A stretch of DNA of 64,000 nt from positions 744,001 through 808,000 of the forward strand of contig CALODV010000008.1 in the NCBI GenBank assembly GCA_942492065.1, written 5' to 3'. The translations under genes were made by a program, and so were the position numbers. The stretch is from G963665815 sp942492065 (lineage in GTDB: Bacteria > Cloacimonadota > Cloacimonadia > Cloacimonadales > JAIOQZ01). The notes below the pieces were generated by a model, which had not been told where the DNA came from, ran no database searches, and was given only the letters and a program-made list of their open reading frames with translations. Below are positions 28,105 through 37,647 of the stretch, piece after piece (positions within the stretch are counted from its first letter, which is position 1; every line of letters begins with the position of its first letter).

Positions 28105-28569
28105 ATGGGAATTCGCAGAAAAGCACGGGAAGTAGCTTTACAGACGTTATATATACTGGATTTCAATGAAGAAGATCCTGTACTGGGAAACCTGGCATAT
28201 ATCGGACAATACTCTGAAGTATTGAATGATGTGGCTGAGTCCAACAATATTGAAATCGAAAGTGGAATTTTCACTTTTGCAGACAATCTTCTTAAAACAA
28301 CTTTATCTAATATAGAAGCAATTGATAATGAAATTGGCAAGTATGCCAAGAACTGGAAGTTCGACAGGATTGCTATTCTGGACAAGAACATAATGAGAAT
28401 TGCAACCGGAGAGATTCTGTTTTCCGAGGTACCATCTCCGATTATCATTAATGAGGCTATTGAAGTAGCTAAGAAATTTTGTTCCGATAAATCCGGTAAA
28501 TTCATCAATGGTGTTCTCAATACTATCGCTCACGAAAACAGGGATGATAAGGAAAAGAAAGATGATTAA
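28105..28569 (+). CDS. nusB: Transcription antitermination factor NusB
   Basis: 154 residues, all-helical. Typical N-terminus RRKAREVALQTLYILDF and C-terminal EVPSPIIINEAIEVAKKFCSDKS then FINGVL. It binds boxA RNA with S10 in rRNA antitermination. The last codons overlap the start of the glycosyltransferase gene by 8 bp, implying coupled translation. The acidic/lysine tail (DDKEKKDD) is short and probably disordered. Confidence 0.96.
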   Translation: MGIRRKAREVALQTLYILDFNEEDPVLGNLAYIGQYSEVLNDVAESNNIEIESGIFTFADNLLKTTLSNIEAIDNEIGKYAKNWKFDRIAILDKNIMRIATGEILFSEVPSPIIINEAIEVAKKFCSDKSGKFINGVLNTIAHENRDDKEKKDD

Positions 28570-29452
28570 CTGTAGTATAGGTGTTATTGTATACAATGAG
28601 GAAAAGAACATATCAAAGCTTCTTGATGCACTATTGGCTCAGGAACTGGATAAGGTCTGCATTAAAGAAATATTCGTTGTATCCAGTGCCTGTACAGATA
28701 GGACAGATGATATTGTCATAGGGTACGAACAGAAAGATGAACGCATAAAACTGATTACCGAGTTGGAAAGAAGAGGTAAATCTGCTGCTATAAATATGTT
28801 TTTAGATGCAGCAAGCTCAGAGACGCTGATTATTGAAAGCGGTGATACAATCCCTGCTCCCACAACAGTCGAAAAGATGGTTTCGGTTTTTGAGAATCCT
28901 GAAGTCGGTATGAGCGGTGGTAGACCTGATCCTGAAAATCCGGATGATACACTGGTTGGTTATGCTGTAAACATCATGTGGCATTTTCACCACATAATGG
29001 CATTACACGAGCCTAAACTCGGTGAAATGATTGCTTTCCGTAATGTTGTAAAATCTATACCGGAAGAAAGTGCTGTGGACGAAGCAAGTATCGAAGCAGT
29101 TGTAAAAGAACAGGGACTCAGGAAGGTTTACATTCCTTCTGCTTTAGTACACAATAAAGGCCCTGAGAACTTAAAAGACTTCATCAAACAGAGAAGAAGA
29201 ATTGCAGCCGGTCATATATGGCTCAAAAAAGAACACAATTACAAGGTTACTTCTCAGAATTCAATGCTTCTCTTAGAAATAATGATGGCAGAAATTGCAA
29301 TTCATCCTGAAAACACATGTAAATTAGCAGCAACAATGATGTTGGAAATTTACGGAAGAGTCCTGGGCTGGATTGATTTCAATCTGCTTAAGAAGAATCC
29401 GTTTAAATGGGATATTGCAGAATCTACAAAGAATTTATCCAGGAAGGTCTAA
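28562..29452 (+). CDS. Glycosyltransferase family 2
   Basis: About 297 residues from ATG 28562, which follows an AAGGA site inside nusB and gives the normal GT2 start INCSIGVIVYNEEKNI. Upstream in-frame codons lie wholly inside nusB and are rejected. The nucleotide-binding strand FVVSSACTDRT and the ESGDTIP acidic motif fit the GT-A fold. The C-terminal part (RRRIAAGHIWLKK) may contact membrane or acceptor. It sits in a tight unit with nusB, a radical-SAM protein and a PP2C-like protein. Confidence 0.85.
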   Translation: MINCSIGVIVYNEEKNISKLLDALLAQELDKVCIKEIFVVSSACTDRTDDIVIGYEQKDERIKLITELERRGKSAAINMFLDAASSETLIIESGDTIPAPTTVEKMVSVFENPEVGMSGGRPDPENPDDTLVGYAVNIMWHFHHIMALHEPKLGEMIAFRNVVKSIPEESAVDEASIEAVVKEQGLRKVYIPSALVHNKGPENLKDFIKQRRRIAAGHIWLKKEHNYKVTSQNSMLLLEIMMAEIAIHPENTCKLAATMMLEIYGRVLGWIDFNLLKKNPFKWDIAESTKNLSRKV

Positions 29453-29455
29453 GTT

Positions 29456-30538
29456 ATGCTAGAGATTATACCAAAGATTTTTGCTTATAAATGTTTCAGA
29501 ACTCTTGGTTTTCCAAGAATAATGCCAATGAACTACACGATCAGTCTTACATACAGATGTAACTCCAAGTGCAGTACATGTAATATCTATCGCAAAAAAG
29601 CTGATAATCTCACTCTTGACGAATACAGAAAAGTATTCAAATCTATAAGTCATTCTCCATACTGGTTTACCCTGAGTGGGGGAGAACCGTTTCTGCACAA
29701 AGAAATTGTAGAAATATGCAAGATGGCCTATGACTATTGCCGACCTAAAATTATTAATATACCTACAAATGGCATTCTCAATGATAAAATTGCTAAAGAT
29801 GTACTGGAAATAGTAAATTACTGTAAGAAAACTCAGATCATTATTAATCTTTCCATTGATGGTATTGCTGAGGAACATGACAATATCAGGAATGTTAAAG
29901 GGAATTATGAGAAAGTACTTGCTACTTATAAGCGTCTCAGAGAGATAGAGTCTCCCAATTTCTCGATAGGATTTCATACAGTTATCTCAAGATTCAATGT
30001 AAAAAACTTTGCAAAGATTGCTAATACGCTCATGAATATGGAACCGGATTCTTATATTACAGAGATTGCTGAAGAACGTGTTGAGCTGGATACAATAGGT
30101 TCCGGTATAACTCCGACTGTACTTGATTACAGATCAGCTATAGATTTCCTGATTCACAGAATTAAAAACAATAAGTATACGGGTATGTCTAAGATTACTC
30201 AGGCTTTCAGAATCGAGTACTATAATCTTGTTAAGAAGATACTTCGGGATAAAACCCAGATTATTCCTTGTTATGCCGGAATTACTTCAGTTCAGATTTC
30301 TCCGGATGGTGAAGTCTGGTCTTGTTGTATAAAAGCTAAGTCCATGGGTAATCTCAGGGACCATAAATATAATTTTAAAAAGATATGGAACTCGAAAGAA
30401 ATGGTTCAGGAGAGAATCTCCATTAAAAACAAGGAATGTTATTGTCCTCTTGCAAATGCATCTTATACAAATATGTTAATGGATATACCGACTTTAATCA
30501 GAGTCACTTACAGATCATTTTTCAAATGGTGGACTTAG
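29456..30538 (+). CDS. Radical SAM protein with SPASM-like C-terminus
   Basis: 360 residues. The radical-SAM cluster motif is CNSKCSTC (TYRCNSKCSTCNIYRK) and the SAM-binding LSGGEPFLH follows. The C-terminal cysteines in PCYAGI, WSCCIK and ECYCPL fit a SPASM/Twitch auxiliary-cluster region. Members modify peptides, sugars or lipids. It begins 3 bp after the glycosyltransferase gene, and its stop overlaps the ribosome site of the next gene. No small peptide substrate gene was found next to it. Substrate unknown. Confidence 0.88.
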   Translation: MLEIIPKIFAYKCFRTLGFPRIMPMNYTISLTYRCNSKCSTCNIYRKKADNLTLDEYRKVFKSISHSPYWFTLSGGEPFLHKEIVEICKMAYDYCRPKIINIPTNGILNDKIAKDVLEIVNYCKKTQIIINLSIDGIAEEHDNIRNVKGNYEKVLATYKRLREIESPNFSIGFHTVISRFNVKNFAKIANTLMNMEPDSYITEIAEERVELDTIGSGITPTVLDYRSAIDFLIHRIKNNKYTGMSKITQAFRIEYYNLVKKILRDKTQIIPCYAGITSVQISPDGEVWSCCIKAKSMGNLRDHKYNFKKIWNSKEMVQERISIKNKECYCPLANASYTNMLMDIPTLIRVTYRSFFKWWT

Positions 30539-30544
30539 GAGGTC

Positions 30545-32086
30545 GTGATGCTCTGTCTACAGGCATTTTCTGAGAATAATCATCAGGAGAACAAGGACTC
30601 TGTTAACAATTACTATGTTTATACTGATTTTTTTCAGAACAGAAACCGCAATTTGGCATTATTAACTCATTCTTTTAATTCTGATTATCGATTAAAAGAG
30701 ATAAATCAGATAATCCTCAATGAGTTACTTAAAAATGACTGGAAAGAAACGAGTATTGAATCTCAGCTTAAAGATGTTTTCCAAAAACTGAACTGGCAGC
30801 TGAGCAATCTGTTTAAGAAGATTGCCTTCAAAACTGCAGAAAATCTTTCTGAGAAAAACAAGAATATCTTTTCCAAGGTTAATGAGAAAGGGCTTTCTCT
30901 GTGCTTTATGATGAGCTTTGGCAACAGAATCTATTTTGTTCAGTTCGGCAGGATGCTTTGTGGCGTGGTTAGGAGTAATTCAGAAGAGGATATATTCACA
31001 CAGATAGGTGAGAAGTGGGATAATGCTCGGGTCAAATCACAGGAAGAACTTCATCTGCTTGGAGCAGAGAGTATCGACATTAAAATACCTGTGCATAAGG
31101 TGGAACTGACTGATGCAGATATGTTTGCTATATTGTTCTCCGGGGCAACTGAAAAGCTTTTGGCAAAGGGAATACATCCCCGCACGATAGAAGAGAATCT
31201 GAATGAGATATATCTGACAAATCCATATCCGTACTGTCTGTTTTCAGTCCCGGCAAAATACGAGAAAGGAAAGTCCTTTATCAAGATGAAAGCACAGACA
31301 ATAGGGACTATCATCATTACCGCCTTGCTTATATCATCTGTATTCTATAATCTTTTTGGAAACAGAGAAGTCGAAAACCAGCTTTCCATTCTCAAAACTC
31401 TTATTCAGGAAAATATCAGGAATACAGATATTGAGGATATTAGTCTTAATGTTACAGCAAAAATGAAAGAGCTTAATCCAAAATTTAATAAGGAACAGGT
31501 TGAAGAATTTATTCAGGACTATCTAAGCAAAATGACTCAACCCGCCAAAGAAATTATTGTTGAAAATACTGACTCAATTATATCAGATAAAAATATAAGC
31601 TCTATTCCTTTGTTCGATACTAAGTTACTATATGTTTGTTCCGGTAATATATTGACAGCATACGGACGGAAGAACTTCAATAAAAAATGGGTTTTCGTAG
31701 CAGATATGAATATTCTCCATACTGATCTTGTTGATGGGAATCGTATTCTTGCCAGTGGGAAAACTGTGGAGGTTTGTATTAACAGAAAGACAGGCGAAGA
31801 AATCTGGCGCAAATCTGTTGCATACAATCCTGTGGACAAGTCAAAACGTACAGTTTTTCCGATTCAGATATCATTCTTTGAAGAGAAGAGGCTAAAAAAC
31901 AGTGTATTGTTGAGATTATCCGGAAAGAACCTGGAGTTTGTCAGCAGTGTAGATGGTGCTGTTATTTCTACTTATGTGTTCAAAGATAATATTGAAATGA
32001 TCAGTGAATATGATCACGTTAAAAAATGCCTTTATGCCATTAATGGCAATACAATTACAGAATTGTCAATTAAAATAAAAAATTAA
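30545..32086 (+). CDS. Degenerate PP2C-like / TM / PQQ-propeller-like fusion protein
   Basis: 513 residues; either GTG 30545 or ATG 30548 follows AGGAGG, with ATG likelier. The first 240 residues have the outline of a PPM phosphatase (GLSLCFMMSFGNRIYFVQFG; DADMFAILFSGATEKLL) but the metal-binding Asp residues are missing, so catalysis is doubtful. One transmembrane helix follows (about residues 257-275), then a linker and a C-terminal PQQ-like propeller portion (KTGEEIWRKSV; SVDGAVISTYVF). This suggests a cytoplasmic pseudo-phosphatase joined to an exported propeller. I know no named family; it is last in the ribH-nusB unit. Confidence 0.7.
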   Translation: MMLCLQAFSENNHQENKDSVNNYYVYTDFFQNRNRNLALLTHSFNSDYRLKEINQIILNELLKNDWKETSIESQLKDVFQKLNWQLSNLFKKIAFKTAENLSEKNKNIFSKVNEKGLSLCFMMSFGNRIYFVQFGRMLCGVVRSNSEEDIFTQIGEKWDNARVKSQEELHLLGAESIDIKIPVHKVELTDADMFAILFSGATEKLLAKGIHPRTIEENLNEIYLTNPYPYCLFSVPAKYEKGKSFIKMKAQTIGTIIITALLISSVFYNLFGNREVENQLSILKTLIQENIRNTDIEDISLNVTAKMKELNPKFNKEQVEEFIQDYLSKMTQPAKEIIVENTDSIISDKNISSIPLFDTKLLYVCSGNILTAYGRKNFNKKWVFVADMNILHTDLVDGNRILASGKTVEVCINRKTGEEIWRKSVAYNPVDKSKRTVFPIQISFFEEKRLKNSVLLRLSGKNLEFVSSVDGAVISTYVFKDNIEMISEYDHVKKCLYAINGNTITELSIKIKN

Positions 32087-32109
32087 AATTCTTTGATAAA
32101 AAGAAAAAA

Positions 32110-32130
32110 GCCTGCAGGCAGTCTACAGGC
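32110..32130 (-). terminator. Hairpin terminator for the leftward barrel gene
   Basis: An 8-bp stem with one mismatch (GCCTGCAG / CTACAGGC). On the minus strand it is followed by a CTTTTTTCTTTTT tract; it may also help end the rightward unit. Confidence 0.65.
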
Positions 32131-32157
32131 AATAAATATATATTCGTTCTTCTTCTT

Positions 32158-32703
32158 TTAAAATACAACACCTAATCTTAGACCATAGTTTATGTAAAAA
32201 TCGTTTAATTCAACTTTATCTCCATCATCATTATAACCTTCAAAATCAACTTTATCTCCGAAAAAATTGTGAGTGAAATTATATCCTGCATTTAAAAATG
32301 GAACAATACAAAATTTATTAAATCTACCATTATAACCGAGTTCACCACCAAGTCCCAATGCTGAAATATTATATATACTGTTAACCGGTCCAATTATGTC
32401 TGCAGTTGTAAAATGAAAGGAAGGTCCATAGTATAAGCCTTTAAAAGATTCATGACCGTACTTGAACAAACTAATACTTTGAGTTGATGCATAAATCTGA
32501 ATATCATCAAAGGTTGGAACAGCATTACCTGTTCTTCCAATGTTAAAAGAAACTGTTAGATTCTCAGTAACTTTGCCCTCGAAGGTAAAGTTATTCATAC
32601 CGGCAACTAAATGCGATAATGGATCATAGTAAAAAGCTGTTTCAGCACATAGTCCGGTAATAATAAACAAGATAAATAATAATGATACTAATTTTACTTT
32701 CAT
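32158..32703 (-). CDS. Putative outer-membrane beta-barrel protein
   Basis: 181 residues from ATG 32703, preceded by AAGGAG and opening a signal peptide (MKVKLVSLLFILFIITGLCA). The mature chain alternates hydrophobic and polar residues and ends with YGLRLGVVF, an aromatic-terminated last strand typical of outer-membrane barrels. No specific family recognised. The longer in-frame start at 32751 lacks a ribosome site. Confidence 0.65.
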   Translation of the reverse strand: MKVKLVSLLFILFIITGLCAETAFYYDPLSHLVAGMNNFTFEGKVTENLTVSFNIGRTGNAVPTFDDIQIYASTQSISLFKYGHESFKGLYYGPSFHFTTADIIGPVNSIYNISALGLGGELGYNGRFNKFCIVPFLNAGYNFTHNFFGDKVDFEGYNDDGDKVELNDFYINYGLRLGVVF

Positions 32704-32877
32704 AAATTTCTCCTTTATGAAAGAAAAATTGATAATAGCCTGAAGTGTCAATAATAAATCTGAACAATAACTCTATTCCTGATATTAAGATTTTTGTAAG
32801 AATTGTACCCATAAGTATTTGCAGTAAGGAAATGTTTATAAAAAATAACTTCTGACAGAATACTTTGATGAATAGAG

Positions 32878-33780
32878 TTATCCAATCCTGCTGCGGAACC
32901 ATTCCATCTTGAATTTTAGCTGACTGAAGAACAACCCGAAAATCACTACACCCATTCCAATTACTTTCTGTAATGTGAACAATTCATCAAAGAAGAAATA
33001 GGATATAACTCCAGTAAAAACAGGGATAAGGTTAGAGATTAGTCCTGTCATGTTAATTCCCAGATCGCGGATAGAGATTGCCAGAAAGATGTAGGCAACA
33101 CCGGAAGACATGATTCCCAGTCCAAGCAGTGAGAATGTCTGGTGCATTGTGTATCCAGAGAATATCGGATGTCCCCAGTGGAATGTCAGAAGCAATGGGA
33201 GAAACAGAAGTGTGCTGATAGAATTCTGGTATGCTACCAGAGTTATGCTAGAGTACTTCGTAACCAGGTGTTTCGTAACAATGGAATACCCGACAGCAGC
33301 AAATATTGCCAGTGACATGAATGCGATTCCTTTAAGAGTTGCGCCTCCTTCAAAATTAGAGGTGACAATCATTAAGATGCCCCCAAAGGACACAATGAGG
33401 CTGATGATCTCTCGTAGAGTGACTTTTTCTTTAAGCAGCATCCAGGCAAATATAGGATTGAACAGAGGAATTGTTGCAATAAGCACAGATGCCAGTGACG
33501 CTGATATAAGTCTTAAACCAAAGCTTTCGCCTATAAAATACAGGAAAGGTTCGAAGAATGCTGCCAGAAAGATAAGGATTCTGTCTTTCTTCTCGATTCT
33601 CATGGAACGTCTTGATATCAGGATTACAATAAAAAGGAATAAGGTTGATACTGCCAGACGCTGGAACAGAATAACTATTGGGGGATTAGTTTCCAGCAGA
33701 CTTTTCAGCACAACAAAGCTGGAACCCCAGATTATCATAGCTGTAATAGATATTATAAAAGCTGTTCTGTTGTTTTTCAT
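32878..33780 (-). CDS. EamA/DMT-family transporter
   Basis: 300 residues with ten predicted membrane segments in two EamA repeats. The first repeat opens AFIISITAMIIWGSSFVVLK; the second contains GVAYIFLAISIRDLG and ends FFDELFTLQKVIGMGVVIFG. Such carriers export amino acids or other metabolites. The start ATG overlaps the stop of the upstream dacB-like gene by four bases (ATGA), so the two are translationally coupled. Substrate unknown. Confidence 0.9.
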   Translation of the reverse strand: MKNNRTAFIISITAMIIWGSSFVVLKSLLETNPPIVILFQRLAVSTLFLFIVILISRRSMRIEKKDRILIFLAAFFEPFLYFIGESFGLRLISASLASVLIATIPLFNPIFAWMLLKEKVTLREIISLIVSFGGILMIVTSNFEGGATLKGIAFMSLAIFAAVGYSIVTKHLVTKYSSITLVAYQNSISTLLFLPLLLTFHWGHPIFSGYTMHQTFSLLGLGIMSSGVAYIFLAISIRDLGINMTGLISNLIPVFTGVISYFFFDELFTLQKVIGMGVVIFGLFFSQLKFKMEWFRSRIG

Positions 33781-35111
33781 TTCATTGTTCCGAGAATATT
33801 TTTTTTAACCAGCTTATGCAGCAGTTCTTCTCTTACGTCAAGCACTTGATAAGATCTCTTATAGTTGATTGCAATGCTGAATAAGTACTCTTTCCCATCA
33901 TGGATAATCATTCCGGAAAGAGCAGTTTTGCCGTCCAGGTAACCTGTTTTAGCTCGAATCTGCACACCATCCAACTTTTCATTTTCACTTAATGTACCTT
34001 CACTTCCATGGATAGGAAGAGCTGAAAATATATCCCATTTCAGCCGTGGTTTTCTATAGCAGTATTTCAAGAGCTTCAGGATATCCATTGTACTCAGCAG
34101 ATTACTGTCGTGGTACAAGCCGGATGCATTGGCAATCTTTGCATTATGTATGTGCAGACTGTCAACAAGCCATGATTCCGGTACGTGTGTCATATTTATT
34201 GAATCAGCTGTTTCTGTATGTCTCAGCAGTGTTTCTGCAATGAAATTCGAAGAATAGATGTTCATCATCTTGACCATGCTTCTCAGGTTTTGTTTGGAGA
34301 TATTGGTATAGGTTGGATCATCAAAACAATCGATACTGTCTGCGTATGTAACGATCTTCAAATCAGCATCAATGTTCAGCTTAGCTGTTAAGGCAGCGTG
34401 AAAATATCTGACAGGCTCGTAGACTTTGCGGTAATAGACAGGATGAAAACTGATGTCCTTGCCGATCGTTCCTGTTAGAATGATTTCCTGTTGCGTTCCT
34501 GTGTTATTGAAATCTACTTCAAGTCTTTTTCTTTTGCCTTCAACAGTTTTAGCTTTATTGTTTATTTTAAAATAACTGATTCCGTCAAAGACTCTTATCT
34601 CCGGTTTTTCGTAAAGCTCTCCCGGAATAACAGTAAACTTGAATGTATTGTAGTTGAATGATAGAGGACAAAACGATGCCTGGTACGACTTCATAGGTTC
34701 TTTGTGGATGAGAAGCGAATCGTATTTAGCCGGGATATAATAACAGACGGTATCTACTTTGGTCAGATCATGCTGTTTAAGTATATAGGCGATTTTCAGC
34801 AGATTATCTGAAACTAAAGACGGATCCATGCCTGAAACAACACAAAGCTTATTTTCCTGCAGAAAGAACCAGGTCTTGAATTCCATGCCCGGATCAAGAT
34901 TCTCAAGCACATAAGCGCTGGTAAACAATTTAACATTGGAGGCAACATTGAATTTTTTATCAGTGTTATGCTCAACAACCAGTGTATCGCCTGCTATGTC
35001 GTAAAGGATGTAGCTGTAATCATCGGGCTGAACATCTATTGTGTAGGCATTAAGACAGAAGAGCTGTATTGCTGTGAAAGTGAGTAAGAACAGTATTAAG
35101 TATTTTCTCAT
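33777..35111 (-). CDS. dacB: D-alanyl-D-alanine carboxypeptidase/endopeptidase, PBP4 (S13) family
   Basis: 444 residues with a signal peptide. The penicillin-binding triad is complete: SNVK (Ser58, Lys61), SSN (287-289) and KTG (388-390). The large insertion between the first two motifs is characteristic of PBP4/DacB. It trims or opens peptidoglycan cross-links in the periplasm. It is cotranscribed with the EamA transporter downstream. Confidence 0.93.
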   Translation of the reverse strand: MRKYLILFLLTFTAIQLFCLNAYTIDVQPDDYSYILYDIAGDTLVVEHNTDKKFNVASNVKLFTSAYVLENLDPGMEFKTWFFLQENKLCVVSGMDPSLVSDNLLKIAYILKQHDLTKVDTVCYYIPAKYDSLLIHKEPMKSYQASFCPLSFNYNTFKFTVIPGELYEKPEIRVFDGISYFKINNKAKTVEGKRKRLEVDFNNTGTQQEIILTGTIGKDISFHPVYYRKVYEPVRYFHAALTAKLNIDADLKIVTYADSIDCFDDPTYTNISKQNLRSMVKMMNIYSSNFIAETLLRHTETADSINMTHVPESWLVDSLHIHNAKIANASGLYHDSNLLSTMDILKLLKYCYRKPRLKWDIFSALPIHGSEGTLSENEKLDGVQIRAKTGYLDGKTALSGMIIHDGKEYLFSIAINYKRSYQVLDVREELLHKLVKKNILGTMK

Positions 35112-35442
35112 AGTAAGAGTTCCTGATAAATTAAATCTCTGTTTATTATATGGCAGTTTGTCGAGATTTCGTGTTTACTCAAAGAACCAGTATATTATGA
35201 TTTATTTACAGTTGAAGTTGGTTGAGCGGAGTCGAAACCTACTACAATGACTACTGTAAATTTTGAAATATCTTGGGTCTTTACAAAGTTTGCTCAATCA
35301 GCTCAACTTACATATCAAATTTGTCTGTAAATAAAGTTGAGTGAGTTTATTCGACTAAACATCAAAAAAACTGCTTCAAATCGATAAAAACTATCAATCA
35401 ATATTTTTTCGATAACTAAACAAAGAACCTTATAAAAAATCA
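35112..35442. other. Intergenic with repeat-like GAGCGGAGTCGAA motif
   Basis: No gene. At about 35219-35238 lies GGTTGAGCGGAGTCGAAACC, and about 100 bases later GTTGAGTGAGTTTATTCGAC, a degenerate echo. The first resembles a GTCGAA-type dispersed repeat seen again at 41067. The rest is AT-rich and without structure I can name. Confidence 0.5.
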
Positions 35443-35464
35443 AAGCCCCGAATTAACGGGGCTT
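35443..35464 (-). terminator. Intrinsic terminator after M3 peptidase gene
   Basis: Perfect 8-bp stem AAGCCCCG / CGGGGCTT with AATTAA loop. On the minus strand it is followed by TTTGATTTTTT, right after the peptidase stop. Confidence 0.9.
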
Positions 35465-35474
35465 AAAAGTAAGT

Positions 35475-37520
35475 TTATATCAAACCATCCCGTTTGAGGA
35501 GAGAATCAACTTCTGGTTCATGACCTCTGAACGCTTTGTAGAGTTCCATTGGATGTTTTGAATCACCTTTTTCAAGGATTTCAGTTCTGAATTTAGCTGC
35601 AGTTTCTTTATTGAAGATTCCAGTTTCTTTGAAATATTGGAATGCATCAGCTTCGAGAACTTCAGCCCATTTATATGAATAGTAACCTGCAGAATATCCG
35701 CCTGCAAAGATATGTCCAAAAGCACATGACATGTTAGATTCGTCTGAAGCAGGGAAGAGGGAAGTACGTGCAAGAAGTTTGTCTTCGTATTCTTTCACAT
35801 CATTTACTTCTGAAGTATCTTTATAGTGCCAGCCTAAGTCAAGATCACCAAAAGCAACCTGTCTTATATTCATATAACCTTTATTATATGTTTCTGATGC
35901 CTGAACTTTCTTGATCAGTTCTTCAGGAATTCTTTCACCTGTTTCGTGATGAACGGCAAACATATCGAGAGCTTCTTTTTCTTTAATCCAGTTTTCCATA
36001 ATTTGAGATGGAAGTTCAACAAAGTCCCAGAGTACATTAGGGCTTGCCACTGCTTTATATTTACAATTGGAAAGCAGTCCGTGAAGTGCATGACCGAACT
36101 CATGGAAGAGTGTTCTTAACTCACCATAAGAAAGCAGAGCAGGTCTGTCGCCTGTAGGAGGTGTAAGGTTAGCAACTATAGCTACGTGAGGACGTTTGAT
36201 AACGCCGTCGCTCAAACCCTGATCTCTGAATGTAGTCATCCAGGCTCCACCGCGTTTGGTAGCTCTTGGGAACAGGTCAAGATAAAGAATACCGATATCT
36301 TTTCCTTCATCATCTGTTACATCAAAGACTCTTACATCTTCGTGGTAAACAGGGATATCATGTAATTCTTCATATTTAAGACCGTAAAGCTTTGATGAAA
36401 CATCAAATACACCCTGAATACAATTATCTGCTTTAAGGTATGGTCTTAACTCTTCAGAATCAAAATCAAATTTCTTTTTCTTCAGGATTTCGCTGTAGTA
36501 GCCAAAATCCCAGGTCTGAAGTTCTTCGATTCCGTCCATTTCTTTTGCGAGATCTTTAATTTCCTGAAGTTCTTCTTTTGCTTTAGGATAAGCAACGTCG
36601 TAAATTCTGTTGAGGAAATTAATTACGTTTTCAGGTGATTCAGCCATTCTTTCGGTAATAACATAGTCTGCATGTGTATTGTATCCGAGAAGTTTAGCTC
36701 TTTGAGTTCTCAGTTCAACAGTTCTGAGTACAGTTTCCTGATTGTCAAATTCATCTCTGAATGCTCTTTTCTTGAAAGCACTTGTGATTTGCTGTCTTAA
36801 CTCACGTTTTTTGGCGTAAGTGGAAACAGGAAGCATACTTGGATATTGCAGTGTGAATACCCAGCCGTCTTTTCCTCTCTGCTCAGCAGTATGTTTTGCA
36901 GCCATCTTAGCGTTTTCAGGGATACCTTCAAGATCGGCTTCGTCTGTGATATGCATTTCGTATGCATTTGTAGAGTTAAGCAAGTTCTGATTGAAGGTAG
37001 GACTTAATCTGGAAAGCTCCTGATCTATAGCTTTGAGCGTTTCTTTGTCTTCATCAGACAGTAAAGCTCCGTTTCTTGTAAATCCTTTATAGCTGTTTTT
37101 TACGATTCTCATTTCTTCTTCGGAAAGATTGAGGGAATCTCTTTTGTCATAAACAGCTTTTACTTTTTCAAATAATACAGGATCAGTAGAAATACTGCTA
37201 CTGAATGCAGCGATTTTGGGGGAGATTTCCTGGGCAAGAGCCTTGAACTCGTTATCAGATTCAGCACCAAGTAAGTTGAAAAATACTGTTGTAGCTTTGT
37301 CAAGAGCAGGAGAGCAGTTGCTTAAAGCAAAGATTGTGTTTTCGAATGTCGGTTCCTCTGTGTTTGCTTTAATTGCTTCAATATTTTGTTTAGCCTCTTC
37401 AAGACCAAAGTCTACTGCAGGTACGTAATGTTCCTTTTTGAAAAGATTAAAGGGAATTGCTTCGTACTTTCCAACCCTTTCTGCGAACAGAAGTGGATTT
37501 TTTTGAATATCACTCATCAT
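35475..37520 (-). CDS. M3-family metallopeptidase (oligopeptidase A / dipeptidyl carboxypeptidase)
   Basis: 681 residues, full family length, no signal peptide, so cytoplasmic. The zinc site is HEFGHALH (His473, Glu474, His477) with the third ligand downstream in FVELPSQIMENW. It degrades short peptides, including those released by ATP-dependent proteases. Two adjacent ATG codons (37520 and 37517) follow AAGGAG; the second has the better spacing. Distal residues HIFAGGYSAGYYSYKWAEV are characteristic of the OpdA/Dcp group. Confidence 0.95.
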   Translation of the reverse strand: MMSDIQKNPLLFAERVGKYEAIPFNLFKKEHYVPAVDFGLEEAKQNIEAIKANTEEPTFENTIFALSNCSPALDKATTVFFNLLGAESDNEFKALAQEISPKIAAFSSSISTDPVLFEKVKAVYDKRDSLNLSEEEMRIVKNSYKGFTRNGALLSDEDKETLKAIDQELSRLSPTFNQNLLNSTNAYEMHITDEADLEGIPENAKMAAKHTAEQRGKDGWVFTLQYPSMLPVSTYAKKRELRQQITSAFKKRAFRDEFDNQETVLRTVELRTQRAKLLGYNTHADYVITERMAESPENVINFLNRIYDVAYPKAKEELQEIKDLAKEMDGIEELQTWDFGYYSEILKKKKFDFDSEELRPYLKADNCIQGVFDVSSKLYGLKYEELHDIPVYHEDVRVFDVTDDEGKDIGILYLDLFPRATKRGGAWMTTFRDQGLSDGVIKRPHVAIVANLTPPTGDRPALLSYGELRTLFHEFGHALHGLLSNCKYKAVASPNVLWDFVELPSQIMENWIKEKEALDMFAVHHETGERIPEELIKKVQASETYNKGYMNIRQVAFGDLDLGWHYKDTSEVNDVKEYEDKLLARTSLFPASDESNMSCAFGHIFAGGYSAGYYSYKWAEVLEADAFQYFKETGIFNKETAAKFRTEILEKGDSKHPMELYKAFRGHEPEVDSLLKRDGLI

Positions 37521-37647
37521 ATTCTCCTTGTTAGATTGACTTAAGTGAATCCTCCCTCGATCACTTTAGTTTGAAACCAATAAAAAAAATGGACAAAAAT
37601 ATGCAATCAATTTCTTGTTAATTTAAAATCATTACAGGACGGACACA

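Noticed and set aside
28508..28561. Upstream extension of the glycosyltransferase
   Set aside because: Lies within nusB and precedes the normal GT2 start; ATG 28562 has a ribosome site.
33110..33808. 232-residue ORF opposite the EamA transporter gene
   Set aside because: Antisense shadow of a clear membrane transporter; composition is not that of a real protein.
35200..35360. CRISPR-like spacing of GTTGA/GTCGAA motifs
   Set aside because: Only degenerate echoes, no regular repeat-spacer structure and no cas genes.
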